Shown here piece by piece: positions 41,501 through 50,315 of a DNA stretch of 64,000 bases. This stretch comes from Candidatus Sulfopaludibacter sp. SbA3 (lineage in GTDB: Bacteria; Acidobacteriota; Terriglobia; Bryobacterales; Bryobacteraceae). The position numbers were made by a program, and so were the translations under genes. Where the stretch lies: contig CAMDCN010000024.1 in the NCBI GenBank assembly GCA_945890485.1, positions 1 through 64,000 of the forward strand, read 5' to 3'. How positions within the stretch are numbered: the stretch's first letter is position 1; each line of letters starts with the position of its first letter. The notes under the pieces are model-generated. The model had not been told where the DNA came from. It saw only the letters and a list, made by a program, of their open reading frames with translations, and ran no database searches.

Positions 41501-41981
41501 GTTTCAGGGCGATCGAGTTGATGCAGTAGCGCAGGCCAGTGGGCGGCGGACCGTCGTCGAACACGTGACCGAGGTGGCCGTCGCAACGGATGCAGAGCAC
41601 CTCCGTGCGGTCGCCGTCCTGCCGCTTCAGGATGTTTTGCGGGGCGAGCGGTTGCCAGAAACTGGGCCAGCCGGAGCTCGATATGAATTTGTGGTCGCCG
41701 GAGAAGAGGGCCGTGTCGCAGGCGGCGCAGCGGAAGACGCCGGAGCCTTCGTACTTGTCATACTCGCCGCTGAAGGGCTGCTCCGTGCCTGCCTCGCGCA
41801 TGACCCAGTAGCGGGTGGGCGTCAACGCCTCCCGCCACTCCGCCTTCGTCTTCACGATCTTCTCCACCGTCACCGTTCCCTTGTTGAGGTCGACGATGCG
41901 GACGGACTCCGCCACCCCGACGAACTCCTGGCGCGGGGCGCAGGAGGCGAGCGGCAGCAGGAGCCAGATGCGGCGTTTCAC
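41490..41981 (-). CDS. msrB: Peptide-methionine (R)-S-oxide reductase, lipoprotein
   Basis: A 163-residue MsrB with a lipoprotein signal (MKRRIWLLLPLASC, lipobox LASC, Cys14). The MsrB domain has YWVMREAGTEQPFSGEYDKYEGSGVFRCAACDTALFSGDHKFISSSGWPSFW, the zinc pair CAAC and CIRC, GHLGHVFDDGPPPTGLRYCINS with the catalytic Cys, and the ending IALKL. It reduces oxidised methionine in envelope proteins. Four bp of overlap with the M16 gene upstream on the same strand suggests a common transcript of the peptidase pair plus repair enzyme. Confidence 0.93.
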   Translation of the reverse strand: MKRRIWLLLPLASCAPRQEFVGVAESVRIVDLNKGTVTVEKIVKTKAEWREALTPTRYWVMREAGTEQPFSGEYDKYEGSGVFRCAACDTALFSGDHKFISSSGWPSFWQPLAPQNILKRQDGDRTEVLCIRCDGHLGHVFDDGPPPTGLRYCINSIALKLTK

Positions 41982-43429
41982 TGGAAGAACCGGTCGACGG
42001 GCACGATGCGGACTTGCGCCGGCTTCAGGCCCAGCTTCCGCGTGGAGACCAGTTTGTCCTCTTCGAGGATGTCGGCCAGCTTGGGGCTGTTGTAGGTCAT
42101 CGGCGACGGCGCATCGCTCAATAGCGCCTTTTGCAGGGCTTCGGCGTCTTCGGCGACGGCGACGATCTCCAGCCGGTCCTTACGGAGATGCTTCTTCACG
42201 GCCTTGTTCACGTCTTCGACGGTCAGCTTGGCCACCGCGTTCCGGATGTACTCCGGGTACTCGCCGATGCTGTAGAACTGGCTATCGATGCGGTAGCCGA
42301 GTTCGTTGGCCTTCGTCTTCAGCAGCAGGTTCACGCCGCGGCTGAGGAAGCTGCGGGTGTCTTCGAAGTCGCTCTCGGTCAGGCCCTTTTCGACGAGACG
42401 TTCGAGTTCGTGCAGCGCGAGGCGCAGGGTGAAGTGAGCGGTCTGCGGCTCCACGGGGCGGATCCACATCTGGAAGATCTGCTGGCGGCGGGCGAGGTTC
42501 GGGTCTGGCTCAAACTGGAACATGCCGCGGGGGAAGTACTCGATGTAGCTGTAGTCGCCGTAGTTCAGGCCGCGGATCTCGCGCATGCGCTGGTACAGGT
42601 TTCCGGCGCTGGAACGATGCGGGCCGAACCAGGTGTTGGCGACGAGGAGCGCCGGGAAGTCCGGGTGGCTGCGGTTCACCGGGATGGGGAAGCCGAGGGA
42701 GAAGGCGACGGCGCGGGTCTGCTTCTTGACGATGGTGACGCGGGTCTGCGGGATCGGCTTCGGCGCGGGGGGGTTGACGGCGGACGGTTTGCCGGCGGGC
42801 AGTTGGCTGAAGTCTTTCTTCACTCGTTCGGCGAAGCCTTCGGGGTACTTGCCCGCGAGGGCGATGGTGAGGTTGGCTTGGGTGAGGTGCTGCTTGTAGA
42901 ACGCCTGCAGGTCGGCCAGGGTAAGCTTCTCGAGCGAGGAGACCGTACCGTTTGGATGGGCCGTGCCGAGCAGAATGTTATAGAGCACTTCCTTCCCCAG
43001 CTCTTCGTCGTTTTGCTGACGGAGGGAGACGCGGAGCGAGGTCAGTTGATCGTCACGCAGCCGCTTCAGGTCCTCCGGACGCCAACCCGGCTTGAGCAGC
43101 ATGTCGCGGAGAGTGGAGTAGTAGGCCTCCAGGTTGTCGACATGGGTGACGCCGCTGATGGTCAGCATCTCCTGGTCGGTCTGGTCACCGACGCTGGCGG
43201 CCATGGGATAGAACTTTTCGATGATGTCGCTGTAGGGCGTCGACTGCGACCCACCACGGGCGAGCATGGCGGCGGTGAGCGCGGCGGTGCCTTCCTTGCC
43301 TTTCAAGTCGTTCAGCGAGCCGCAGCGGAAGACGAAGCGGAAGTTGATAATGGGCGACTGCCCCGGCAGGGTGACCAATTCCATCGCCTGCAGGGCGAGG
43401 GCGGAAAACAGCAGGACCAGTGCTCTCAC
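41978..43429 (-). CDS. M16-family peptidase-like subunit lacking the zinc motif
   Basis: A 483-residue exported protein (MRALVLLFSALALQAM leader) with the pitrilysin fold: PIINFRFVFRCGSLNDLKGKEGTAALTAAMLARGG, HLTQANLTIALAGKYPEG, LYQRMREIRGLNYGDYSYIEYFPRGMF and the ending VEDVNKAVKKHLRKDRLEIVAVAED. Where active M16 enzymes have HxxEH, this one has GTAALTAAML, so no zinc site. Such inactive chains pair with an active M16 chain, which is exactly the upstream gene (4-bp overlap). It keeps the R/Y-type substrate residues near the C-terminal half. Predicted role: regulatory subunit of a two-chain periplasmic protease. Confidence 0.88.
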   Translation of the reverse strand: MRALVLLFSALALQAMELVTLPGQSPIINFRFVFRCGSLNDLKGKEGTAALTAAMLARGGSQSTPYSDIIEKFYPMAASVGDQTDQEMLTISGVTHVDNLEAYYSTLRDMLLKPGWRPEDLKRLRDDQLTSLRVSLRQQNDEELGKEVLYNILLGTAHPNGTVSSLEKLTLADLQAFYKQHLTQANLTIALAGKYPEGFAERVKKDFSQLPAGKPSAVNPPAPKPIPQTRVTIVKKQTRAVAFSLGFPIPVNRSHPDFPALLVANTWFGPHRSSAGNLYQRMREIRGLNYGDYSYIEYFPRGMFQFEPDPNLARRQQIFQMWIRPVEPQTAHFTLRLALHELERLVEKGLTESDFEDTRSFLSRGVNLLLKTKANELGYRIDSQFYSIGEYPEYIRNAVAKLTVEDVNKAVKKHLRKDRLEIVAVAEDAEALQKALLSDAPSPMTYNSPKLADILEEDKLVSTRKLGLKPAQVRIVPVDRFFQ

Positions 43430-44754
43430 TTGGCCTCCTTCTTGTGGGCCAGGGTGGCGACGGTGCGGCCGGAAGCCACGAAGTATTTGCGGGCGACCTC
43501 TCGGAGATCTTCCGGCGTTAGCGAGGCGTAGAGGTCGTAGACCTGATTCAGGGTCTCAGGGGTTCGCGTCAGGGCGATGTAGTTAGCCAGGTTTTCGGCG
43601 ATCGCCTCGCTGTTATCGAGGCCCAAGGCGAAGCTGTAGCGGAGATTGCTCTTCACGGCTTCGAGGCGCTTGGCGTCAACCAGCGTGTCTTTGAACCCGT
43701 TCAACGTCGAGATGATCGCGTCCTGAACGGCCGGCATATCGGCGTCGTTCTTCACTCGGGAGTAGACGATGAACATGTACGGGTCGGCATGGTTCTGGTA
43801 GCCGCCTTGGAGGACATCGTTCTTCTGTTCGTCGATGACGAGCTTCTTATAGAGCGGCGAGTTCTGGCCGAGGGCGAGGGACGCGATGAGATCGAGCGCC
43901 GCGGAATCCCGCATGTTCTCGGTGAAGGCCGGCACTTTGTAACCGATCATCATCCAGGGCAGAGTGGGAGTCGGCCAGTCGACGTGGCCTTTGCGTTCGG
44001 CCGTTTGCGGGGGTTCAACGGGAATCTGCGGCTTCACCGCGCCCTTTTTCCAAGGGCCCCAATACTTCTCGACCATCGACCGGACTTGCTTCTGGTCGAC
44101 ATCGCCGACGATGACGAGGGTCGTGTTCTCAGGCCGGTAGAAGCGATTGAAGAACTGCTTCGAGTACTCGTATTGATTGGGCATGTCCTTGATGTCGGCG
44201 AGGAAGCCCATGGTGGTGTGTTTGTAGGTGTGGCGGTCGTACGCCGTGTCGCGGAGCTTCTCTTCGAGCTGATTGGCGGGCTCGGTGCTGTTCTTGTTGT
44301 ACTCGCCGTTCACGGCGAGGGCTTCGGTGCGGAAGGCGTTCTCGGAGTACTCGAGATTCTGGAAGCGGTCGGCTTCGAGGTCGATGATCGATTCGAGACC
44401 GGCCTTGTCAAAGGTCGCGTGGTAGACGGTCAGGTCGTCGCTGGTATAGGCGTTGTTGGCCGCGCCGGCGGCCTTCATGACGGCCTCCCATTTCTGCGGG
44501 GGGAAGCGCTTGGTGCCACGGAACATGCAGTGTTCGAAGAAGTGGGCGAAGCCGGACTTGCCGGACTCTACTTCGTGGCGGGAGCCGACACTGACAACGG
44601 TATAGAACGACACGATGTTCGGGAAGTCGGTCGGGATGGTGATGAGCCGGAGTCCGTTCGGGAAATCGTGTAGGTCGTAGCCATACGGAAAGATCTTCGA
44701 TGGCGGCGCGGCGTAGGCGCCGGCGGCGAGCAGCAGAGTTAAGAGAGTTCGCAT
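43426..44754 (-). CDS. M16-family zinc peptidase, catalytic subunit
   Basis: A 442-residue exported protein (MRTLLTLLLAAGAYAAPP) with the pitrilysin zinc motif HFFEH near residues 71-75 in KSGFAHFFEHCMFRGTKRFPPQ and the downstream Glu in AVNGEYNKNS. The C-terminal half has the usual NTTLVIVGDVDQKQVRSMVEKYWG and PWMMIGYKVPAFTENMRDSAALDLIASLALG. It would degrade peptides outside the cytoplasm together with the inactive chain encoded next. The first three genes of this strand run (M16 active, M16 inactive, msrB) overlap by 4 bp each. The amidase gene upstream overlaps its start by 16 bp. Confidence 0.92.
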   Translation of the reverse strand: MRTLLTLLLAAGAYAAPPSKIFPYGYDLHDFPNGLRLITIPTDFPNIVSFYTVVSVGSRHEVESGKSGFAHFFEHCMFRGTKRFPPQKWEAVMKAAGAANNAYTSDDLTVYHATFDKAGLESIIDLEADRFQNLEYSENAFRTEALAVNGEYNKNSTEPANQLEEKLRDTAYDRHTYKHTTMGFLADIKDMPNQYEYSKQFFNRFYRPENTTLVIVGDVDQKQVRSMVEKYWGPWKKGAVKPQIPVEPPQTAERKGHVDWPTPTLPWMMIGYKVPAFTENMRDSAALDLIASLALGQNSPLYKKLVIDEQKNDVLQGGYQNHADPYMFIVYSRVKNDADMPAVQDAIISTLNGFKDTLVDAKRLEAVKSNLRYSFALGLDNSEAIAENLANYIALTRTPETLNQVYDLYASLTPEDLREVARKYFVASGRTVATLAHKKEAK

Positions 44755-46076
44755 AGATCCAATCCCCGGAGTTCTTCGAGTTGTTCCCCGACCGCCAGCA
44801 GGAGCTCTTCGCTGTATGGCCGGCCGATGAGTTGTACGCCGATCGGCAGTCCCTCGCTCGACAGGGCGAACGGGACGGTCAACGCGGGCATTCCAAAAAG
44901 GTTAAAGGGCGTCAGGCAGGACATGGCATCGAGCAAGCCGACGCCATTCCAGTTTCGCTCACGATGGCGGAAGGCGGGTACGGCGCAGGCTGGCGCGAGG
45001 AGGACCGGGGTATCTTCCATTTGTTTTAGGAGAGAGGCGCGGAGTTTGTCGCGGAGGGCGAACTGCTTCACGACTTCGACGCCGGAAGGCTGGGCGGGGG
45101 GGTCCTGGAGCAGTTCGAGGCCGGTCCAGTGGACGAGACTGGGGTCGGTCGCGATGATTTCGCGTTTGAAGGGGTCCGTTAAGACGTTGAAAAAGAAGTT
45201 CCAACAGGCATTTGACGAAACGAAGCCACTGAAACTAAATGTTTCAGTTCCGCCGAGGAGGTCCGCAGCTTGGCGCAGGGCGGTGGCGGTTTCCGGGCAC
45301 ATCGGGAAGCTTTCGACGACGCCAATGCGGAGCCCGCGGAGGTCGACTGGCCGGGGCTCGAAAGGGACAGAGAAGGGATCAGCGGGGTCGTAACCGGCGA
45401 GGACCTCGAAGAGGAGGCGAACGTCGGCGACGGAGCGAGCCATGGGGCCGACGACGCCGAGCAGGCCGCCAGGGTGAGCGATCTCCGGTACGTGGCCGAC
45501 GGCGGAGACGCGGCCGGGCGTGGGCTTCAGCCCGGCGATGCCGCAGAAGTGGGCGGGGAGACGGATGGAACCGCCACCGTCGCTGCCGATGCCTCCGGCA
45601 CTGAGCCCGGCGGCGATGGCGGCGGCTTCCCCGCCCGAGGAGCCGCCGGCGGAACGGGTCTGGTCCCAGGGGTTGGCGGTCCAGCCGGTGATGGCGTTGT
45701 CGGTTTCGTAGTTGGCGAGAAATTCCGGGCAGTTGGTTTTGCCGAGGATGGTGGCTCCGGCCGCCTTGAGTTTGGCGACGCAAGCGGCGTCCTTGGCGGG
45801 GCGAGGGGCGGAAAGACGGTAGCGGGAGCCGCAGACGGTGGGCAGGCCGGCGATGTTGAGGGAGTCCTTGATGGTGAGCATCGCGCCGTGCAGCGGGCCG
45901 GGGGCGGGTTCGACGAAGTCGTCAAAGCGGGTGACGAAGGCGCGGTAGGGGTCGTCTTCGCAACGGTGCGATTCCCACAACTCGCGCGGGGTCCACTGCT
46001 TCTCGCGGACGCCGGCCAGTTGATGATGCAACGGGAGATGGTTCACTCCTCCATTAGACTCAAAGAGTGGAAGCAT
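44739..46076 (-). CDS. Amidase-signature-family amidase
   Basis: A 445-residue amidase with the Ser-Ser-Lys triad: Lys in LHGAMLTIKDSLNIAG, cis-Ser in GGIGSDGGGSIRLPAHF and nucleophile Ser in TRSAGGSSGGEAAAIAAGLSAGG. The ending LPIGVQLIGRPYSEELLLAVGEQLEEL is standard. It hydrolyses a carboxamide, with substrate not readable; no gatB/C partner is nearby, so a GatA role is unlikely. Start is uncertain: ATG 46076 overlaps the divergent moeA start by 10 bp, and a GTG at 46046, just behind a GGAGGA, would remove the overlap. Family similarity begins near LPLHHQLAGV, residue 14. Confidence 0.88.
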   Translation of the reverse strand: MLPLFESNGGVNHLPLHHQLAGVREKQWTPRELWESHRCEDDPYRAFVTRFDDFVEPAPGPLHGAMLTIKDSLNIAGLPTVCGSRYRLSAPRPAKDAACVAKLKAAGATILGKTNCPEFLANYETDNAITGWTANPWDQTRSAGGSSGGEAAAIAAGLSAGGIGSDGGGSIRLPAHFCGIAGLKPTPGRVSAVGHVPEIAHPGGLLGVVGPMARSVADVRLLFEVLAGYDPADPFSVPFEPRPVDLRGLRIGVVESFPMCPETATALRQAADLLGGTETFSFSGFVSSNACWNFFFNVLTDPFKREIIATDPSLVHWTGLELLQDPPAQPSGVEVVKQFALRDKLRASLLKQMEDTPVLLAPACAVPAFRHRERNWNGVGLLDAMSCLTPFNLFGMPALTVPFALSSEGLPIGVQLIGRPYSEELLLAVGEQLEELRGLDLCELS

Positions 46077-47248
46077 TGATTTATTCAGACGCGGTGGCCG
46101 CCGTTCGGTCTCGCGTGCAAGCGCTGGGAGAGACCGAGACGGTCCCGTTGCTGGGGGCGGCGGGGCGGGTGCTGGCGGCGGCGGTGAGCGCGGACCGGGA
46201 CTATCCGCCGGTGGCGCGGAGCATTCGCGACGGTTATGCGGTACGGGCGGCGGATTTGCCGGGTTCGTTTCGCGTGATTGGCGAAGTGCGAGCGGGGATG
46301 AGTTTTGCGGGTGAAGTGGGGCCGGGCGAGTGCGTCGAGATTATGACGGGCGCGCCGATGCCGGCCGGGGCAGACGCGGTAGTGATGGTGGAGCACGCGA
46401 CGCTCGTCGACGGGGTGATGTCGACGGAGCGGCGGCAAATGAGCGGTGACCACTGGACGCCCGCCGGATGTGACGCCAAGGCAGGGGGCGGGGTGCTGCA
46501 GGCTGGGGTGCGGCTGCGGTTCAACCACATTGCGATGTTGGCGACGGTAGGGCAGGCGGAAGTGGTGGTCTACCGGCAGCCTCGGGTGGCGATTCTGGCG
46601 ACGGGCGACGAGGTTGTCGACATCGAGGCGGACCCGGCGATTGAGCAGGTTCGGAACTCGAATTCTTATTCGGTAGCGGCGCAGGTTCTGCAGGCGGGGG
46701 GGATTCCGACGGTTCTGCCGGTGGCGAAGGACAATTTGCCGGATACGCGACGGCTGATCGCCGAGGGCTTGGAGTATGACCTGCTGCTGCTTTCGGGCGG
46801 CGTATCCGCGGGCAAGTACGACCTGGTGGAGACGGTGCTGGCGGAGTACGGAGCGGAGTTTTTCTTTACGCGCGTCCGGATGCAGCCGGGGCAACCGCTG
46901 GTGTTTGGGCAGGCGCGCGGCAAGTTCTTTTTCGGGTTGCCGGGGAATCCGGCGTCGACGATGGTGACGTTTGCGGCCATTGCGCGACTGGCCGTGACGC
47001 GGTTGGGGGGAGAAGCCGACGGGGCAGGGGCGAAGTGGATTAGCACGCTGCAGGGCGAGCTACGCTTGAAGCCTGGATTGACGCGGTTTCTACCGGGCGA
47101 GATGCGGGGATCGGGAGTCTTTCCGGTTCCCTACTCCGGATCGGGCGACGTGCCGGCGCTGGCCCGCGCCAACGTTTTTATTGTGACCGACCCGAACAGG
47201 GACATGTACCTGCCGGGCGAAGAGATTGAGGTTCTCCCCATCGCATGA
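46067..47248 (+). CDS. moeA: Molybdopterin molybdenumtransferase MoeA
   Basis: A 393-residue MoeA, which inserts molybdate into adenylylated molybdopterin. Conserved segments are [16 protein letters not shown] near 63-78, [109 protein letters not shown] and the C-terminal [12 protein letters not shown]. Start is GTG 46067. It overlaps moaC by 4 bp. A neighbouring molybdoenzyme gene is not seen in the window. Confidence 0.95.
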   Translation: MEALIYSDAVAAVRSRVQALGETETVPLLGAAGRVLAAAVSADRDYPPVARSIRDGYAVRAADLPGSFRVIGEVRAGMSFAGEVGPGECVEIMTGAPMPAGADAVVMVEHATLVDGVMSTERRQMSGDHWTPAGCDAKAGGGVLQAGVRLRFNHIAMLATVGQAEVVVYRQPRVAILATGDEVVDIEADPAIEQVRNSNSYSVAAQVLQAGGIPTVLPVAKDNLPDTRRLIAEGLEYDLLLLSGGVSAGKYDLVETVLAEYGAEFFFTRVRMQPGQPLVFGQARGKFFFGLPGNPASTMVTFAAIARLAVTRLGGEADGAGAKWISTLQGELRLKPGLTRFLPGEMRGSGVFPVPYSGSGDVPALARANVFIVTDPNRDMYLPGEEIEVLPIA

Positions 47249-47727
47249 GTAAACTTTCCCACTACGATTCGGCTGGACAGGCGCGCATGGTGGACGTGAC
47301 GGCGAAGGCCGTGACGCACCGTTCGGCGCGGGCGCACGCGTTTGTGAAAATGAGCCGACGGGTGCTCGAAGAGCTGAAAACGAACCCGAAGGGCGATCCG
47401 CTGGAAGTTGCGCGGATCGCTGGTATTCTGGCGGCAAAGAAGACGGGCGAACTGATCCCGATGTGCCATCCGCTGGCGCTGACGAACGTGGACGTGGAAT
47501 TGACGCTGCAATCGACAGGCATTCGGATTACGACGCTGGCCGTGACGGCGGGGCAGACGGGCGTCGAGATGGAGGCGCTGACGGCGGCGAGCGTGGCGGC
47601 ATTGACGGTTTATGACATGACAAAGGCTCTCGATAAGGGCATTGAGATTCAGGATGTCTATCTGGTCGAGAAGACCGGCGGGAAATCCGGGATTTGGAGA
47701 CGGGTGAAACCGAAAGCAAAGCGGTAA
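47245..47727 (+). CDS. moaC: Cyclic pyranopterin monophosphate synthase MoaC
   Basis: A 160-residue MoaC, second step of molybdenum cofactor synthesis. It begins [27 protein letters not shown] and has [31 protein letters not shown] and the signature [31 protein letters not shown], with the active-site DMTK-type Lys. It ends in [16 protein letters not shown]. Full length for the family. Co-translated with moeA (ATGA); 13 bp separate it from the next gene, so the VWFA protein may share the transcript. Confidence 0.95.
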   Translation: MSKLSHYDSAGQARMVDVTAKAVTHRSARAHAFVKMSRRVLEELKTNPKGDPLEVARIAGILAAKKTGELIPMCHPLALTNVDVELTLQSTGIRITTLAVTAGQTGVEMEALTAASVAALTVYDMTKALDKGIEIQDVYLVEKTGGKSGIWRRVKPKAKR

Positions 47728-47740
47728 CATCGAAGTAGCT

Positions 47741-48820
47741 ATGAGCCTGACCCGCCGGACATTTTCGTCGCTCGCCCTTGGTGTGCCTTTGCTTGGGCAG
47801 GTTAATCCACCTGAACCCGACCAGGAAGAGTTGACGACAATCAAGACGTTCGTCCGCTTCGTCATGGCGCCGACTACGGTAACCGACCGGGATGGACGTT
47901 ACGTCAACGACATTCAACCTCATGAGTTCCGGTTGGTGGACCGCGGGAAAGACCAGAAGCTGCGGGTGGACCTCGCCACCCAACAGCAGTTGGACATTGT
48001 TGTCTGTATTCAGGCCAACAATACGGTGGAACCGGTGCTCGACAAGATCAAGCAGATTGGGCCGCTGCTCGAAGGCTTAGTGCTGGGAGAAAAGGGCCAA
48101 GCCGCGATCATCGCTTTCGATCACCGCATTCGAACGATGCAGGAATTCACGAACGACGGCGCCTTGTTCAAGAAGGCGCTGGCGAAGATCAACGCCGGAT
48201 CGACCACGTCGGCGATGAACGATGCCGTGGTGGCCGCGGCCCGGATGCTGAAGGGCCGGCCGAATGACCATCGAAAAGTGATTCTGCTGATCGCCGAGAC
48301 GCGGGACAAGGGCAGCGAGGCGAAGACGCGGCAAGCGTTGCTGGATTTGCAGTTCGGCAATGTCGTGCTCTATTCGGTGAACATCAATCGGCTGGTGACT
48401 TCGTTGTTGACGAAGTCGCAGCCACCGCGCCCGGATCCGCTGCCGGCCGGTGCGCGGCACATGCCCGCCGGGGCGCTGGTGACTCCCGAGACGATCAATC
48501 AGCAGACGGGAATCTACAACGGCAACGTGGTTCCGTTGGCCGTCGAGATTCTGCGGCAAGCGAAGAGCATTTTTGTGGACAACCAGTTGGAGGTGTTCAC
48601 GAAGTTCACCGGCGGCTCGGAACGGTCCTTCCTGACGTACAAGGACCTGGAACGGGTGATCGCTGATATCGGCCAAGAGTTGCAAAGCCAGTACATGATC
48701 AGCTACTCGCCGAACAATACGGAAGAAGGCGGTTTCCACCAGATCACGGTGGACGTCAGCCGGACTGGCCTTACGGTGCGGACGCGTCCGGGATATTGGA
48801 TGGCGGCCATTCCGCAGTAG
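47741..48820 (+). CDS. Acidobacterial VWFA-related exported protein
   Basis: A 359-residue protein with a Tat-like leader (MSLTRRTFSSLALGVPLLGQ). The acidobacterial VWFA layout follows: TTIKTFVRFVMAPTTVTDRDGRYVNDIQPHEFRLVDRGKDQ, QQQLDIVVCIQANNTVEP, GEKGQAAIIAFDHRIRTMQEFTND, and a C-terminal QYMISYSPNNTEEGGFHQITVDVSRTGLTVRTRPGYWM. The first strand has IVVCIQANNTV instead of the DxSxS metal motif, so the MIDAS site looks incomplete. The family is a lineage hallmark with no known function, possibly binding partners on the cell surface. Its end overlaps the convergent YkgJ-type gene by 50 bp. Confidence 0.87.
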   Translation: MSLTRRTFSSLALGVPLLGQVNPPEPDQEELTTIKTFVRFVMAPTTVTDRDGRYVNDIQPHEFRLVDRGKDQKLRVDLATQQQLDIVVCIQANNTVEPVLDKIKQIGPLLEGLVLGEKGQAAIIAFDHRIRTMQEFTNDGALFKKALAKINAGSTTSAMNDAVVAAARMLKGRPNDHRKVILLIAETRDKGSEAKTRQALLDLQFGNVVLYSVNINRLVTSLLTKSQPPRPDPLPAGARHMPAGALVTPETINQQTGIYNGNVVPLAVEILRQAKSIFVDNQLEVFTKFTGGSERSFLTYKDLERVIADIGQELQSQYMISYSPNNTEEGGFHQITVDVSRTGLTVRTRPGYWMAAIPQ

Positions 48821-49406
48821 CGAGCACGCGGGTGATAAGCGTTTCGCCGGGGTCGAGGGAATGTTGCTCGACGGACTCCAGCGGGACGTGGACGCGGGAT
48901 TGTTCGATGTCGGTTTCGGTGGCGCCGCGGAAGCAATAGTGGCAGATGGTTTGCGGCTCGGAACCGATTTGAATCAGGTGGCCGTAGAGACGGCAGGCTA
49001 CGGGGCGGTGTTCGTAGAGGCGGCAGGCGCCAGTGGCGGGGTCGACGGCCGGGCACGGATGGCCTTTGTGGCGGGTGAGGAACCACTCCTGCCACTCGTC
49101 GTTGGCGCGGAAATGTCCGGAGGCGGGGTCGCCGGGGAAGTCGGCTTCGATGTGTTGCCAGAGGTGGCGGGCGCGTTCGTGAATGTCGTCGCGAACGGCG
49201 GGCGGGGCGGCTAGCCAACCGCGGTGGAGGCGGGCCGCGTCCTGCATGGTGATGGGAAACAGTACCGAGCAGCATTCGCTGCAGCCGGCGCGGCAGGCGA
49301 TCCATTTGCCGGCCTTGGCCTGGGACTCCGCAACGGCGGCGGCCACCGTTTGGAGGATCACGAGATCGGTTGTTTCGTCGAAGGGCATCGCCTTACCCAG
49401 TATCAT
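48771..49406 (-). CDS. YkgJ-type cysteine-cluster protein
   Basis: A protein of about 211 residues with the Zn/Fe-chelating pattern C-x3-C-x2-CC in WIACRAGCSECCSVLFPITMQD. HPCPAVDPATGACRLYEHRPVACRLYGHL and HYCFRG follow, giving in all eight to nine Cys. The family is annotated as Fe-S or zinc cluster proteins of unknown role. The ATG at 49406 was chosen; one at 49388 is equally possible, and the frame is open to 49433, which would overlap the divergent gene. Its stop lies inside the VWFA gene (50-bp convergent overlap). Confidence 0.85.
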   Translation of the reverse strand: MILGKAMPFDETTDLVILQTVAAAVAESQAKAGKWIACRAGCSECCSVLFPITMQDAARLHRGWLAAPPAVRDDIHERARHLWQHIEADFPGDPASGHFRANDEWQEWFLTRHKGHPCPAVDPATGACRLYEHRPVACRLYGHLIQIGSEPQTICHYCFRGATETDIEQSRVHVPLESVEQHSLDPGETLITRVLATAEWPPSNIPDASAP

Positions 49407-49412
49407 CAGAAA

Positions 49413-50315
49413 ATGTACTTGGGCCGCATGCAACCGACGCCGCTGGAACCGATTTCGATTGGCGAAGGGCCGGCGATCTGGTGCAAGCTGGAGTTTTTGA
49501 ACCCGAGCGGGTCAACGAAAGACCGCATTGCGCGGTTCATTTTGGAGAAAGCCTCGCGCGAGGGGCGGGTTCGCGCCGGCGACCATGTAGCCGAGGCGTC
49601 GAGCGGGTCGACTTCGATCGCGATGGCGCTGGTGAGTGCGCAGTTGGGGCTGCGGTTTACGGCGGTGATGCCGGAGGGAGTGAGCGCGGAGCGGACGATG
49701 ATGATCCGCGGGTATGGCGGGGCGATCACCTTGACACCGAAGGCGGAGGGCATTCGCGGGGCGTTGGCGGAGGTAAATCGCCTGGGCCGGGAGGAGGGCG
49801 CGTTTCTGCCGCGGCAGTTCGAGAATTTGGACAATGCGCTAGCGCATCGGATGGGCACGGCGCGGGAGATGATCGACCAGATTCCGGGCGGGGACGTGGC
49901 GGCCGTTGTCAGCGGCGTGGGGACGGGCGGGACGCTGGTCGGCCTGTTCGAAGGACTGCGCGAGGCGGGCTGCGGCTTAGTGCCGGTGCTGGCGAAGCCG
50001 GTGACGCGGGAGGCGGTGGGGGACCTCGAATGCTGCAGCTTCAGTGCGCGGATTCCGGGAGTGGTGGATGAACTGTCGAAGATCTTTAGCCCGGCGCGGA
50101 TGCCGGGGCTGGAGATCATCGAGGTACAGGACGGGGACGCGATCCAGATGACACGAGAGCTGATCCGCCGAGGTTTCCCGGTGGGGCCGAGCTCCGGGCT
50201 GAACTACTGCGCCGCGCAGCAGATTGCGCGGCGGGTGAGCGGGCCCGTGGTGACGGTGTTCCCGGACCGGATGGAGCGGTACTTTACGACGGAACTGTTC
50301 AGCCCGTTTCGCTAG
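49413..50315 (+). CDS. Cysteine-synthase-type PLP enzyme
   Basis: A 300-residue fold-type II PLP enzyme. The PLP Lys lies in EFLNPSGSTKDRIARFI (NPxGSxKDR motif) near residue 31. EASSGSTSIAMALVSAQLGLRFTAVMP supplies the asparagine-loop equivalent, here SSGST rather than TSGNT, and VVSGVGTGGTLVGLFEGLREA binds the phosphate. It ends GPSSGLNYCAAQQIA and VTVFPDRMERYFTTELF. O-acetylserine sulfhydrylase or cystathionine beta-synthase activity is likely; the GNT to GST change may mean another nucleophile. ATG 49413 was chosen; upstream frame overlaps the divergent YkgJ-type gene. Convergent with the RidA gene (4-bp overlap). Confidence 0.87.
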   Translation: MYLGRMQPTPLEPISIGEGPAIWCKLEFLNPSGSTKDRIARFILEKASREGRVRAGDHVAEASSGSTSIAMALVSAQLGLRFTAVMPEGVSAERTMMIRGYGGAITLTPKAEGIRGALAEVNRLGREEGAFLPRQFENLDNALAHRMGTAREMIDQIPGGDVAAVVSGVGTGGTLVGLFEGLREAGCGLVPVLAKPVTREAVGDLECCSFSARIPGVVDELSKIFSPARMPGLEIIEVQDGDAIQMTRELIRRGFPVGPSSGLNYCAAQQIARRVSGPVVTVFPDRMERYFTTELFSPFR

